Source: an uncultured Collinsella sp. (GTDB lineage: Bacteria > Actinomycetota > Coriobacteriia > Coriobacteriales > Coriobacteriaceae). From it: 64,000 bases of DNA. Both the position numbers and the translations under genes were made by a program. The DNA is taken from the NCBI GenBank assembly GCA_900544115.1, contig UQTW01000010.1, forward strand, positions 11,462 through 75,461, in the 5' to 3' direction. This document shows, piece by piece, positions 1 through 8,745 of the stretch. Each line of letters starts with the position of its first letter. Position 1 is the first letter of the stretch. Below the pieces are notes generated by a model, which worked only from the letters and a program-made list of their open reading frames with translations, was not told the DNA's origin and ran no database searches.

Positions 1-98
1 ATAAACTCCGACGTGTTGAATACGAACGCGCAACAGGCGAGCCCGATAAGCGGGAGCCACTGCTTGAGTGAGATGCCATCTTGTCTTGCCTGAGCCAT
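1..98 (-). CDS. MFS exporter, N-terminal fragment (cut by window edge)
   Basis: Only the first 32 codons lie in the window. The start ATG is at 98, preceded on the minus strand by an AAGG-type ribosome binding site. The visible residues read MAQARQDGISLKQWLPLIGL followed by a hydrophobic stretch ending FVFNTSEF. A positively charged start, a first membrane helix and the NTSEF motif are typical of sugar-efflux/drug-resistance major facilitator transporters of the SotB/AraJ type. Substrate cannot be told from this fragment. It lies downstream of feoB on the same strand but is separated by a terminator-like hairpin, so it is probably a separate unit. Confidence 0.6.
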   Translation of the reverse strand, partial: MAQARQDGISLKQWLPLIGLACCAFVFNTSEF

Positions 99-145
99 GT
101 GGAAACCTTCCCGATTGTCTTGAGCGGTGGGCGATTATATAGCAA

Positions 146-179
146 CGGCCCCGCATCCGTCAGTACAGATGCGGGGCCG
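146..179 (-). terminator. Hairpin downstream of feoB
   Basis: Perfect 12-bp arms (CGGCCCCGCATC and its complement) separated by a 10-nt loop, 42 nt beyond the feoB stop codon. There is no clean T-run on the minus strand, so termination efficiency is uncertain. Confidence 0.6.
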
Positions 180-220
180 AAAACAATTCGGTACACAGAG
201 GTTGCGCCGCCAATAAATAA

Positions 221-2581
221 CTAAGCCAGCCCCAGCAATATACCAGCCGAATGCACGGCAAACGCCACGATCCAGGCGACCGTCACTTGAAACGCGAACA
301 CGGCCACGGCATAGCGCGCACCCAGCTCGCTCTTGACGGCGCCGATAGACGCCACGCAAGGCGGGTACAGCAGCGTAAAGACCAGGAACACGTAAGCGGT
401 AAACGGCGAAAACATGGTCGACAGCGCCGCGGGCGACGTTGCACCCAAAAGCACCGTGAGGGTCGAGATGACGCTCTCCTTGGCGATAAGTCCGGTGACG
501 AGCGCCGTCGACGCACGCCAGTCGCCGAAGCCGAGCGGCGCCAGCAGCGGCGCGATGATGCTGCCGAGACCCGCAAGCAGGCTTTGCGACTGATCGGCGA
601 CCACATTAAAGCGGATGTCGAACGTCTGAAGGAACCAAATGACCACCGTAGCGGCAAAGATAATGGTGAAGGCCTTGGTGATGAAGTCCTTGGCCTTATC
701 CCATGCCAGCATCACCGTCGTCTTGACGCTCGGCAGGCGGTAGTTGGGAAGCTCCATGATAAACGGTACCGGGTCGCCCTTAAATGCCGTGCGGTTGAGC
801 ACCAAAGCCGCGATGCAACCGACCGCAATGCCAATCAGATAGAGCGAGACCATGGCGGGTACCGTCGCCTGCGGGAAAAACGCCCCGCACAGCAGACCGT
901 AGACCGGCAACTTGGCCGAGCAGCTCATGAACGGCGTGAGCATGACGGTCATCTTGCGGTCATGCTCGGACGGCAGCGTGCGGGTCGACATGATTGCCGG
1001 CACGGTGCAGCCAAAACCGACGAGCATAGGCACGAAGCTGCGGCCCGACAGGCCAAAGCGACGCAATACCTTATCCATGACAAAGGCCACGCGTGCCATG
1101 TAGCCGGAGTCTTCCAGAATGGAGAGGAACAAGAAGAGCACGACGATAATTGGCAGGAAGGTCAGCACGCTGCCCACGCCCGTCAGCACGCCGTCGACAG
1201 CCAGCGAGCGCACCACGTCGTTGGTTCCGAATGCCTTGAGGCCCGCATCGGCCGAGGCGATGATGGCAGCGATGCCGTCCTCCATAAGTCCCTGCAACGC
1301 CGCGCCGATCACGCCAAACGTCAGCCAAAAGACGAGGCCCATGATCACCAGGAACGCCGGAATGGCTGTGTAACGACCTGTCAGGATGCGGTCAATCTTG
1401 ACGGAACGCACATGCTCGCGGCTCTCGTGCGGCTTGACGACGCAACGCCCGCACACGTCGCCGATAAAGCCGAAGCGCATGTCGGCCAGCGCAGATAGAC
1501 GGTCGGTGCCGGCCTCGCCCTCCATCTGGGTAATGATGTGCTCGATGGCGTCAAGCTCGTTACGATCCAGGTGAAGCGCCTCGGTCACCAGCTCGTCGCC
1601 CTCAACCAGCTTGGTCGCCGCAAAACGCACCGGGATGTGCGCCGTTGTGGCGTGATCCTCAATCAGATTGGCGATGCCGTGGATGCAGCGGTGCAGCGCG
1701 CCGCCATCCGGACCATCGGGCGCACAAAAGTCCAGGCGACCGGGGCGCTCGCGGAACCGCGCCACGTGCAAGGCATGATCCACCAGCTCGCCGATACCCT
1801 CGTTGCGGGCAGCGCTAATGGGAACAACAGGCACGCCCAACAGGCTCTCGAGCAGATTGACGTCCACGACGCCGCCGTTGGCCGTCACCTCGTCCATCAT
1901 GTTGAGCGCAATGACCATGGGGCGGTCAAGCTCCATGAGCTGCAGCGTCAGGTACAGGTTACGTTCAATATTAGTAGCGTCGATGATATCGATGATGGCG
2001 TCGGGGTGCTCATCCAGGATAAACTGGCGGCTTACGATCTCCTCGCCCGTGTACGGCGACAGAGAGTAAATGCCGGGCAGGTCGGTAACGCTTGCCTCGG
2101 GGTGGTTGCGGATGGCGCCATCTTTGCGGTCGACCGTCACGCCAGGAAAGTTACCGACATGCTGGTTGGAGCCCGTCAGCTGGTTGAACAGCGTGGTCTT
2201 GCCGCAGTTTTGATTGCCGGCGAGGGCAAAGTGCAGCGGCGCGCCCTCGGGCACGGCCGTCTTTGCCGCGCGGGGCGAATACGTCCCCTCGCCCAGGGCC
2301 GGGTGATCCGTCGTGCCGATTGCGGCGTTAGCGCGCGGACCCGTATCGGTGTCGTGAATGCCCACGAGCTCGATGCGAGCGGCATCGTCCTTGCGCAGCG
2401 TCAACTCGTAGCCACGCAGGCGGATCTCGAGCGGGTCGCCCATGGGGGCGTACTTCATCATGGTGACTTCGGTGCCCGGCGTTAGGCCCATGTCCAAAAT
2501 ATGCTGTCGGAGTGCCTGATCGTCGGATGCCACCGATGCGACAACGGCGTCCTTTCCAATCTCGAGTGTATCGAGCTTCAC
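221..2581 (-). CDS. feoB: Ferrous iron transporter FeoB with fused FeoA domain
   Basis: A 786-residue inner-membrane Fe(II) transporter. Residues 1-75 form a FeoA-like SH3 domain (MKLDTLEIGKDAVV..., HILDMGLTPGTEV), which is a separate protein in many bacteria. From about residue 120 comes the G-protein domain: P-loop GNQNCGKTT, G3 DLPG and G4 NMMD. After a linker, the C-terminal half has the hydrophobic Gate/core membrane segments, including GFGCTVPAIMSTR and SCSAKLPVY. Length matches FeoA-FeoB fusions. The upstream minus-strand region (2600-2690) has a TATAAT box and GGTTAACC/GGTTAGCC half-palindromes that could bind a DtxR/Fur-type iron repressor; this is inference. Start is the ATG at 2581, nearest to the AAGGATGAG site. 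Confidence 0.95.
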   Translation of the reverse strand: MKLDTLEIGKDAVVASVASDDQALRQHILDMGLTPGTEVTMMKYAPMGDPLEIRLRGYELTLRKDDAARIELVGIHDTDTGPRANAAIGTTDHPALGEGTYSPRAAKTAVPEGAPLHFALAGNQNCGKTTLFNQLTGSNQHVGNFPGVTVDRKDGAIRNHPEASVTDLPGIYSLSPYTGEEIVSRQFILDEHPDAIIDIIDATNIERNLYLTLQLMELDRPMVIALNMMDEVTANGGVVDVNLLESLLGVPVVPISAARNEGIGELVDHALHVARFRERPGRLDFCAPDGPDGGALHRCIHGIANLIEDHATTAHIPVRFAATKLVEGDELVTEALHLDRNELDAIEHIITQMEGEAGTDRLSALADMRFGFIGDVCGRCVVKPHESREHVRSVKIDRILTGRYTAIPAFLVIMGLVFWLTFGVIGAALQGLMEDGIAAIIASADAGLKAFGTNDVVRSLAVDGVLTGVGSVLTFLPIIVVLFLFLSILEDSGYMARVAFVMDKVLRRFGLSGRSFVPMLVGFGCTVPAIMSTRTLPSEHDRKMTVMLTPFMSCSAKLPVYGLLCGAFFPQATVPAMVSLYLIGIAVGCIAALVLNRTAFKGDPVPFIMELPNYRLPSVKTTVMLAWDKAKDFITKAFTIIFAATVVIWFLQTFDIRFNVVADQSQSLLAGLGSIIAPLLAPLGFGDWRASTALVTGLIAKESVISTLTVLLGATSPAALSTMFSPFTAYVFLVFTLLYPPCVASIGAVKSELGARYAVAVFAFQVTVAWIVAFAVHSAGILLGLA

Positions 2582-2702
2582 GCGCTCATCCTTTCGTTAG
2601 ACGCGGTTAACCGTTTACCGGGGCTAACCAACTCGTAACGACAAATGATAGCGCTCTGAACTATTATATAAAGTCAAATACCGATGTTTACCTGCGCAAA
2701 CT

Positions 2703-3023
2703 TTATGCGGTGCGCCCCGAAAGCTCTTTGCGCATACCGCTCAGCGAGATCGAAATGGAACCCGACCGCGCGGTAGCAGTGAGTCGATCACCCTCAACCG
2801 ACCCCGTGCATGTAAAGGGCGCCTTGCCCATCAAGACGTGGGAGATAGTACCCGAGAGTTCAAAGAAATCGCCCTCAGCGCGGGCACTCGAGAGAGCGAT
2901 ATTGAGACCCCTGACGTTTAGTACTGCCCTGAGCGCGCCGTTCACCCCATGTGAAAACGTCACCTCGCCGCGCTTGCTCCCCACCGGCGTCTGGGCCAAA
3001 ACCACATACGTACCCTCAAGCAT
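2703..3023 (-). CDS. Small conserved-looking protein of unknown function
   Basis: A 106-residue protein. The ATG at 3023 was chosen because AGGAGGAGCC lies directly upstream; the longer frame starting at 3113 runs into the esterase gene. The sequence is soluble, beta-strand-like and rich in Gly/Ser (GEVTFSHGVNGALRAVLNV, FELSGTISHVLMGKAPFTCT, GSISISLSG) with no signal peptide or catalytic motif. The alternating hydrophobic pattern suggests a small beta-barrel or sandwich. It sits 47 nt after the esterase stop on the same strand and may be co-transcribed with it. I do not recognise the family. Confidence 0.65.
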   Translation of the reverse strand: MLEGTYVVLAQTPVGSKRGEVTFSHGVNGALRAVLNVRGLNIALSSARAEGDFFELSGTISHVLMGKAPFTCTGSVEGDRLTATARSGSISISLSGMRKELSGRTA

Positions 3024-3070
3024 GGCTCCTCCTCTAAGCAGACTTTTTGAAACGGGCAAGTAGTCTACTT

Positions 3071-3970
3071 TTACATATGGCGCTCCAGGAAGCGGAAGGC
3101 TAGGCGGATCCAAGGACGGACTGCCACCTGCTTGTCCTCGTTGTCGACCGCGGTGTTGGCGTTGCCGAGCGAAAGGCCGTGACCGCCCTGGTCAAAGACG
3201 TGCATCTCGCAAGCGACGCCCTCCTCGGCCATGCGCTGCGCAAACGGATAGACCTGCGCAATCGGCGCCGTCTTGTCGTCCGAAACGCCCCACACAAAGG
3301 TCGGGGGCATCTGGCGCGAAACGTGCGTGGTAGGGCAAATGTCGGCCAGGTGCTCATCGGTCGCCTCGCCGCCCGTCACCATCGACAGATAGTCGTTGAG
3401 CAAATCGCGCCCCGTCTTGCCACCCGTCTTGGGCACGCGCAGGTCGATGCGCGGGTCGCGCGTCTGCATATCGCGCACATAGGCAAGGTCGAGCAACGGA
3501 TAGCCCAGCACCACGGCGTCGGGACGAATATCCTCCGGACGAGCCCCGGCAAGGCCCGCGAAAGGTCCGGTCTTCCACTGCGTTGCCAACGAGGCGCAGA
3601 TCATGCCGCCCGCCGAGAAACCCACGATGCACACGCGCTTGGGATCGACATGCCACTCGTCGGCGTTGGCGCGCACGGTAGCGACCATCTTGGCGAGGTC
3701 CGCCTGCGGGTGCGGAAAGCTCACGTCGCCCGTGGCGCTCGTCACATAGTTGAGCACAAAGGCCTGGTAGCCGCGGTCCAAAAACGCAAACGCCACCGGG
3801 TCCTGCTCGTGCGGAGCGATATGCGTAAACCCGCCTCCGCCGCAGATGATCACCGCGGGGCGGCGGCCATTGGGCTTGTCGGGCAGCGGCTCGGCACCCA
3901 GATACGTAAACGTCGCCGGATAATCCTCGGTCGGCTCCTCGCCCCACAGCGCATGGTTCTCAATAATCAT
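3071..3970 (-). CDS. Alpha/beta-hydrolase, esterase/lipase of the acetylxylan-esterase-like group
   Basis: A 299-residue cytoplasmic hydrolase starting MIIENHALWGEEP; the ATG at 3970 follows GGAGGGAGCACC. The fold is shown by the oxyanion region IICGGGGFTHIAPHEQD, the nucleophile elbow GFSAGG (Ser in GxSxG), an acid in GVSDDKTAP and the catalytic His in DQGGHGLSL. This combination is typical of BD-FAE/Aes-like carboxylesterases that deacetylate sugars or xylan oligomers. Substrate is not visible. The gene runs divergently from the PTS IIA gene with about 245 nt between them. Confidence 0.88.
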   Translation of the reverse strand: MIIENHALWGEEPTEDYPATFTYLGAEPLPDKPNGRRPAVIICGGGGFTHIAPHEQDPVAFAFLDRGYQAFVLNYVTSATGDVSFPHPQADLAKMVATVRANADEWHVDPKRVCIVGFSAGGMICASLATQWKTGPFAGLAGARPEDIRPDAVVLGYPLLDLAYVRDMQTRDPRIDLRVPKTGGKTGRDLLNDYLSMVTGGEATDEHLADICPTTHVSRQMPPTFVWGVSDDKTAPIAQVYPFAQRMAEEGVACEMHVFDQGGHGLSLGNANTAVDNEDKQVAVRPWIRLAFRFLERHM

Positions 3971-4156
3971 AGGTGCTCCCTCCGTGCGATTCGTGCGCAC
4001 TCGTTTTTCGCACCTTAGCGTACCCCACTTGAGCCCGCGGCGCAGAAACACCCCCGCAATAAGTTGGCCTTCAACTGATATATCACAAAATCGCTGTTCA
4101 GAGGTATCGTTGGACAGCGTAAAATAGGAGCGCTGACCGTGCTGGGAAACACGTAC

Positions 4157-4166
4157 GAAACGTTTC
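4157..4166. promoter_or_regulatory. Palindromic operator candidate upstream of PTS IIA
   Basis: GAAACGTTTC is a perfect 10-bp palindrome with a central CG, inside a wider GGAAAC...GTTTCC inverted repeat (4144-4167). It lies 50 nt before the PTS IIA start. The CG-centred shape resembles LacI/CcpA-family (cre-like) operators. Sequence-only evidence; the regulator is unknown. Confidence 0.4.
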
Positions 4167-4216
4167 CGGCAAACCACACGCGTGCAACATGCGCGCCTGA
4201 TACGTTGGAGGCATCT

Positions 4217-4780
4217 ATGGGTCTGCTCGATTCGCTCAAGTCCACGTTCACTTCGTCGGGCGAGGCGTCCGTTCCGCCCGCAGCAAGCTTCGCCACCCGC
4301 GAAGGCGTCATCTACGCTCCTGTCAACGGCGTGCTCGTCAATCTGAGTGAGGTTCCCGACGAGACCATCGCCTCGGGCATGCTCGGCCAGGGCTACGGCA
4401 TCGAGCCCATTACCGGCACCATTTACGCCCCCGCTAACGGCCGTATCGGCGCCACCACCGTCACCAACCACTCCATCGGCATGATCACCGAGGACGGTCT
4501 TCGCGTGTTCATCCATGTTGGCCTGGGCACCGTGGAAATGAACGGCAAGGGTTTTGCCCGCTTTGTCGAGATGGGCGACACGGTCAAGGCCGGCCAGCCG
4601 CTCATCAGCTTCGACCGCGACGCTATCAAGGCCGCCGGTCACGAGGACATTGTGACCGTCATCATCTCTGAGCTCGACCGCCTCAAGAGCATCGACCACG
4701 TCGGCGAGTCTGGCACGCTTATCGGCGGCAATCCGCTCGTCAAGCTTGGCGATCCGCTGCTGGTTGCCAAGACCAAGTAG
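4217..4780 (+). CDS. PTS glucose-type EIIA component
   Basis: A 187-residue stand-alone EIIA(Glc)-family phosphocarrier. The ATG at 4217 follows GTTGGAGGCATCT. After a 35-residue N-terminal extension the protein shows the family core: IYAPVNGVLVNLSEVPD, MLGQGYGIEP, IYAPANG and the active-site segment VFIHVGLGTVEMNGKGF, whose His receives phosphate from HPr. VKAGQPLISFDRDAI and a C-terminal GGNPLVKLGDPLL complete the domain. It would pass phosphate to sugar-specific EIIB/EIIC proteins encoded elsewhere and may act in carbon-catabolite signalling. It is a single gene closed by a strong terminator. Confidence 0.92.
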   Translation: MGLLDSLKSTFTSSGEASVPPAASFATREGVIYAPVNGVLVNLSEVPDETIASGMLGQGYGIEPITGTIYAPANGRIGATTVTNHSIGMITEDGLRVFIHVGLGTVEMNGKGFARFVEMGDTVKAGQPLISFDRDAIKAAGHEDIVTVIISELDRLKSIDHVGESGTLIGGNPLVKLGDPLLVAKTK

Positions 4781-4819
4781 CCAGGCCCCGCGCCACACAG
4801 CCAAAAGGCACCTCGTCAG

Positions 4820-4855
4820 GCGCCCGCGACCATTTGGCCGCGGGCGCTTTTCGTT
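4820..4855 (+). terminator. Rho-independent terminator after PTS IIA
   Basis: GCGCCCGCG stem, 10-nt loop and matching arm, followed by TTTTCGTTT. Confidence 0.85.
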
Positions 4856-4961
4856 TGAAAAACCATCCCGCCAATGCCTTATCTGTATAGCCCAAATGAG
4901 CCGAGCTGCTAGAATATCGAACTGTATGGATAGCTATCATTCAACCGTTATGGGAGGATAC

Positions 4962-6365
4962 GTGAACCGCACCAAAATCGCGCAGCTCTATGCCGATGCC
5001 GAGTCCCTCGGCGGCCAGACCGTCACCGTCGCCGGCTGGGTCAAGTCCGTCCGCGACATGAAGAACTTTGGCTTTGTCACGCTCAACGACGGCAGCTGCT
5101 TCCGCGACCTGCAAGTCGTCATGAACCGCGAGGCACTCGACAACTACGACGAGATCGCCCATCAAAACGTCTCGGCCGCACTCATTTGCACCGGCACCGT
5201 CAAGCTGACCCCCGATGCACCCCAGCCTTTCGAGCTTTCTGCCACCTCCATCGAGGTCGAGGGCGTCAGCGCCCCGGATTACCCGCTGCAGAAGAAGCGC
5301 GCAACCGTCGAGTTCCTGCGCACCCAGCAGCACCTGCGCCCGCGCACTAACCTGTTCCGCGCCGTGTTCCGCATCCGCTCTGTCGCGGCTGCCGCCATCC
5401 ACCGCTTCTTCCAGGAGCAAGGCTTTGTCTACGTCAACACCCCCATCATCACCACGAGCGACTGCGAGGGTGCCGGCGAGATGTTCCGCGTGACCACGCT
5501 TGACCCCAAAAACCCGCCCCTCACCGAGTCCGGCGAGGTCGACTGGAGCCAGGACTTCTTTGGCAAGCACGCGAGCCTTACCGTGTCCGGCCAGCTCAAT
5601 GCCGAGAACTTTGCCATGGCCTTTGGCGACGTGTACACCTTTGGCCCCACCTTCCGCGCCGAAAACTCCAACACCACGCGCCACGCCGCCGAGTTTTGGA
5701 TGATCGAGCCCGAGATGGCCTTTGCCGACCTGAACGACTACATGGATAACGCCGAGGCCATGCTCAAGTACGTCCTTAAGGACGTTATGGCCACCTGCCC
5801 CGACGAGCTCAACATGCTCAACAAGTTTGTGGACAAGGGCCTGATCGAGCGCCTGGACCATGTGGCAAACTCCGACTTTGCCCGCGTTACCTACACCGAG
5901 GCCGTCGAAATCCTGGAGCAGGCCGTCGCCGCCGGTCACAAGTTTGACTACCCCGTGAGCTGGGGCATCGACCTGCAGACCGAGCACGAGCGCTTCCTGA
6001 CCGAGGAGCACTTTAAGCGCCCGACCTTCGTGACCGACTACCCGGCCGAGATCAAGGCCTTCTACATGCGCATGAACGAGGACGGCAAGACCGTCGCCGC
6101 CGCCGACTGCCTGGTTCCCGGTATCGGCGAGATTATCGGCGGCTCCCAGCGCGAGGAGCGCCTGGATCTGCTCGAGGCCCGCATCAAGGACCTGGGCATG
6201 AATCCCGAGCAGTACAAGTACTACCTTGACCTGCGCCGCTACGGTTCCTGCAAGCACGCCGGCTACGGTCTGGGCTTCGAGCGCTTGGTCATGTATCTGA
6301 CCGGCGTGGGCAACATTCGCGACGTCCTGCCGCACCCGCGCACCGTGGGCAACGCCGACTTCTAA
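4962..6365 (+). CDS. asnS: Asparaginyl-tRNA synthetase
   Basis: A 467-residue class II synthetase that charges tRNA-Asn. It has an N-terminal OB-fold anticodon domain (VTVAGWVKSVRDMKNFGFVTLNDGS) and a class II core with motif 2 FRAENSNTTRHAAEFWMIEPE and motif 3 GLGFERLVMYLTG. The GTG at 4962 is taken as start because GGGAGGA (4952-4958) sits at ideal distance and the resulting length equals the usual AsnS (about 466). In-frame ATGs at 4926 and 4950 lie upstream of or inside that site. A TAGAAT box at about 4911 may be the -10 element. Confidence 0.95.
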   Translation: MNRTKIAQLYADAESLGGQTVTVAGWVKSVRDMKNFGFVTLNDGSCFRDLQVVMNREALDNYDEIAHQNVSAALICTGTVKLTPDAPQPFELSATSIEVEGVSAPDYPLQKKRATVEFLRTQQHLRPRTNLFRAVFRIRSVAAAAIHRFFQEQGFVYVNTPIITTSDCEGAGEMFRVTTLDPKNPPLTESGEVDWSQDFFGKHASLTVSGQLNAENFAMAFGDVYTFGPTFRAENSNTTRHAAEFWMIEPEMAFADLNDYMDNAEAMLKYVLKDVMATCPDELNMLNKFVDKGLIERLDHVANSDFARVTYTEAVEILEQAVAAGHKFDYPVSWGIDLQTEHERFLTEEHFKRPTFVTDYPAEIKAFYMRMNEDGKTVAAADCLVPGIGEIIGGSQREERLDLLEARIKDLGMNPEQYKYYLDLRRYGSCKHAGYGLGFERLVMYLTGVGNIRDVLPHPRTVGNADF

Positions 6366-6406
6366 TCGCCACAGCGCCACCAAACGCGTTCCAGCGCATC
6401 ACGCCA

Positions 6407-6438
6407 GCGCCTCTCGGCAAGCCGAGGGGCGCTTTTTT
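6407..6438 (+). terminator. Rho-independent terminator after asnS
   Basis: A GC-rich stem GCGCCTCTCGG with its complement, short AA loop and TTTTTT tail. Confidence 0.9.
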
Positions 6439-6614
6439 CAACAGCATCCGTCAAGCTTTTGGCAAGTTTTTGGTCAGTTGGGCAGGGCTGTTGAAAACTC
6501 GACCCGCCGCTTGCCGACGGCTACCGACCGCCCAGGGCGTCCTGCACCCCTGGGAAAGCCCCGCGTCCTAGGCTCCATACCGTCGCCACCCAAAACGGAA
6601 AGGACGTGGGCGCC

Positions 6615-7400
6615 ATGACCGAAACCGCTGTTGAAACTTACGAGACCACGACGAGGGGCGCCGCCTCGATGGCAGCCTATCGCGCCGTTCGCATCCTGCA
6701 ACTATTAAGCGAAAACACCGGTGAGGACAAGGCCATGCTTTCCGATGAGTTGATCCGGCGCCTCGCCCATCCCGACGACCCCGCCCGCATGCCCATCTCG
6801 GCGGCGCGGCGCAGCATCTACACCGCCATCTCCGCACTTCGCCATGCCGGATACGAAATTGAGTACAAGCGCGGCGTGGGGTATCGGCTCTTGACCCGTC
6901 CGCTCACCGACGAAGAGATCATCCGACTCCACGGCATGGTCATGCGCAACCGCTCTACGCCCATCGCCATTCGAAAAAGCATGGCGCAGCACCTGGTCGC
7001 CATGGCGAGTGCCGACGTTCGCGGCTACCTCGATGCACCCGAGCCTGCTCCAAGCGCAGGCGGCAAATCCACCAAGGCCACACGCACGCCCGTCAAGCGC
7101 ATCGATGCCTGCGAGCTCATCGAGCAGGCCATCGACCACGGAACCACGGTGAGTTTTGATATTTCGAGTGTCACGGCACGCGGAGAGGTCGAAGTGGCAC
7201 GGATGACACTCCGTCCCTTTGCCATCAAGCAACGAGACGGCATCTCGTATTTGCTGGGAACGGTCTATGACGCGCGAGGCGCCGATGACACGTTGCGTAC
7301 CGTAGAGATCGGCCGAATGAGAAACGTCACCACACGTCTCCTCGACGGCAAGAAGCTCTTCGCCGCCCTGGACGAGGACGATGCCTCCTCCGCCGCATAA
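6615..7400 (+). CDS. HTH transcriptional regulator with WYL-like C-terminal domain
   Basis: A 261-residue probable DNA-binding regulator. Residues about 20-90 form a winged helix (AYRAVRILQLLSENTGEDKA, ARRSIYTAISALRHAGYEIE, RGVGYRLL). The C-terminal half (about 160-250) has the WYL-type pattern LRPFAIKQRDGISYLLG...RTVEIGRM, a ligand-sensing beta domain. A region rich in Pro/Ser/Thr separates the two. Start is ambiguous: ATG at 6615 lies 11 nt from AAAGGA, GTG at 6606 only 2 nt from it; I prefer the ATG. No adjacent gene is co-oriented in an obvious operon, so the target may be the ABC importer that begins 160 nt downstream. Confidence 0.75.
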   Translation: MTETAVETYETTTRGAASMAAYRAVRILQLLSENTGEDKAMLSDELIRRLAHPDDPARMPISAARRSIYTAISALRHAGYEIEYKRGVGYRLLTRPLTDEEIIRLHGMVMRNRSTPIAIRKSMAQHLVAMASADVRGYLDAPEPAPSAGGKSTKATRTPVKRIDACELIEQAIDHGTTVSFDISSVTARGEVEVARMTLRPFAIKQRDGISYLLGTVYDARGADDTLRTVEIGRMRNVTTRLLDGKKLFAALDEDDASSAA

Positions 7401-7560
7401 GACCCTCCGCCGCCCATTAGACTACCCGTACCGCCCATCCGATTCTGTATTAAAAAACCCGCCAGGCTGTTGTAAAAATGGACATCAGCGCTACTATAGT
7501 TCCACTTGCACTTTGTCCCAGTGCAGTGTTTCCAGCCATTTTTATACTGGGGGTAATGAT

Positions 7561-8541
7561 ATGAAGGACATCACCATCAGCCGCAGGAGCCTTCTGGTCT
7601 CCGCCGGTCTGCTCGCGCTCGCCCCGCTCGCCGGATGCGGCGGCAACTCTGGTTCCGGCTCTGCTGCCGCCGGTTCCGACTACACCATCGGCGTTCTGCA
7701 ACTCACCGAGCACTCCGCACTCGATGCCGCCAACGACGGCTTTGTCAAGGCCATCAAGGAGAGCGGCCTTAAGGTCAAGATCGACCAGAAGAACGCCCAG
7801 AACGACCAGTCCACGTGTAAGTCCATTGCCGACAAGTTTGTGGGCGACAACGTCAACCTGATTTATGCCATCGCTACGCCCGCCGCGCAGGCTGCCGCCG
7901 GCGCCACGGCCGATATCCCCATCGTGGGCTGTGCCATCACCGACTACGCCGCCTCCGGCCTGGTCCAGGACAACGACAAGCCCGGCACCAACGTCACGGG
8001 TGCTTCCGACCTCACCCCGGTCGCCGAGCAGCTCGAGATGATGCAGAAGGTCCTGCCCAACGTTAAAAAGGTCGGCCTGCTCTACTGCACCGCCGAGTCC
8101 AACTCCGACGTCCAGATCAAGGCCGCCAAGAAGGAGCTCGACAAGCTGGGCCTCGAGTACACTGACTTCACCGTCTCGAGCTCCAACGAGATTCAGTCCG
8201 TCGTCGAGTCTGCCGTGGGCAAGGTCGACGCGCTGTACTCCCCCACCGACAACACCATCGCCGCGGGTGCCTCGCAGGTCGGCCAGATCTGCAAGGAGAA
8301 CAAGCTCCCCTTCGTGACTGGCGAGGAGGGTATGTGCATGGCCGGCGGCCTGTTCACCCTCTCGATCAACTATGAGGACCTGGGCTACGCCGCGGGCGAG
8401 ATGGCCGTTAAGATCCTGAAGGGCGAGGCCAAGCCCGAAGACATGCCGATCAAGCACCTCTCGAGCAAGGACCTGGTCGTCGTCAAGAACGACGAAATGG
8501 CCGAGGCGCTGGGCATCGACCTTTCCGCTCTGAACGAGTAG
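7561..8541 (+). CDS. ABC importer substrate-binding lipoprotein (TrpX-like family)
   Basis: A 326-residue exported binding protein. The N-terminus MKDITISRRSLLVSAGLLAL followed by APLAGCGG is a lipoprotein signal with the lipobox Cys at about residue 25, anchoring it on the outer face of the membrane. The mature part (YTIGVLQLTEHSALDAANDGF, KNAQNDQSTCKSIADKFV, PIVGCAITDYAASGLV, VSSSNEIQSVVESAVGKVDALY) matches the ABC_sub_bind family whose known members carry aromatic amino acids (TrpX). The actual ligand is inferred only. GGGGGT lies just before the ATG. It is the first gene of a binding protein-permease-ATPase set; a hairpin at 8612-8642 separates it from the permease. Confidence 0.88.
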   Translation: MKDITISRRSLLVSAGLLALAPLAGCGGNSGSGSAAAGSDYTIGVLQLTEHSALDAANDGFVKAIKESGLKVKIDQKNAQNDQSTCKSIADKFVGDNVNLIYAIATPAAQAAAGATADIPIVGCAITDYAASGLVQDNDKPGTNVTGASDLTPVAEQLEMMQKVLPNVKKVGLLYCTAESNSDVQIKAAKKELDKLGLEYTDFTVSSSNEIQSVVESAVGKVDALYSPTDNTIAAGASQVGQICKENKLPFVTGEEGMCMAGGLFTLSINYEDLGYAAGEMAVKILKGEAKPEDMPIKHLSSKDLVVVKNDEMAEALGIDLSALNE

Positions 8542-8611
8542 CGGCATGCGCGGCGATGTGCCTAGGGCCCATACTCGCGCCGTTGCCGTGTTATTCAATA
8601 TCTGAGCCACA

Positions 8612-8642
8612 GGGGCGAACGCCAAAGACCGGCGTTCGCCCT
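8612..8642 (+). terminator. Intercistronic hairpin between binding protein and permease genes
   Basis: Perfect 11-bp arms GGGCGAACGCC/GGCGTTCGCCC with a 7-nt loop and weak GCTTGTT tail. Its position suggests partial termination or mRNA stabilisation, so the binding protein can be made in excess over the membrane components. Confidence 0.65.
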
Positions 8643-8745
8643 GCTTGTTACGGATGAGACAAAACATCCGGCCGCAGCTCTTTCATGCATTGTTACCGCT
8701 ATCATGGTGACTCGCGTGTCCACCCTATCCTAGGAGGTATGAAGC

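Noticed and set aside
251..1498. Long open frame on the plus strand opposite feoB
   Set aside because: Antisense shadow of a high-GC gene; protein is Arg/His/Asp-rich low complexity with no ribosome binding site.
4941..6383. 480-codon frame opposite asnS
   Set aside because: Mirror of the biased third-position GC of asnS; Val/Gly/Leu-rich composition, no domain.
6474..6837. Minus-strand frames in front of the HTH/WYL regulator
   Set aside because: Overlap the terminator region and the regulator start; composition is shadow-like.
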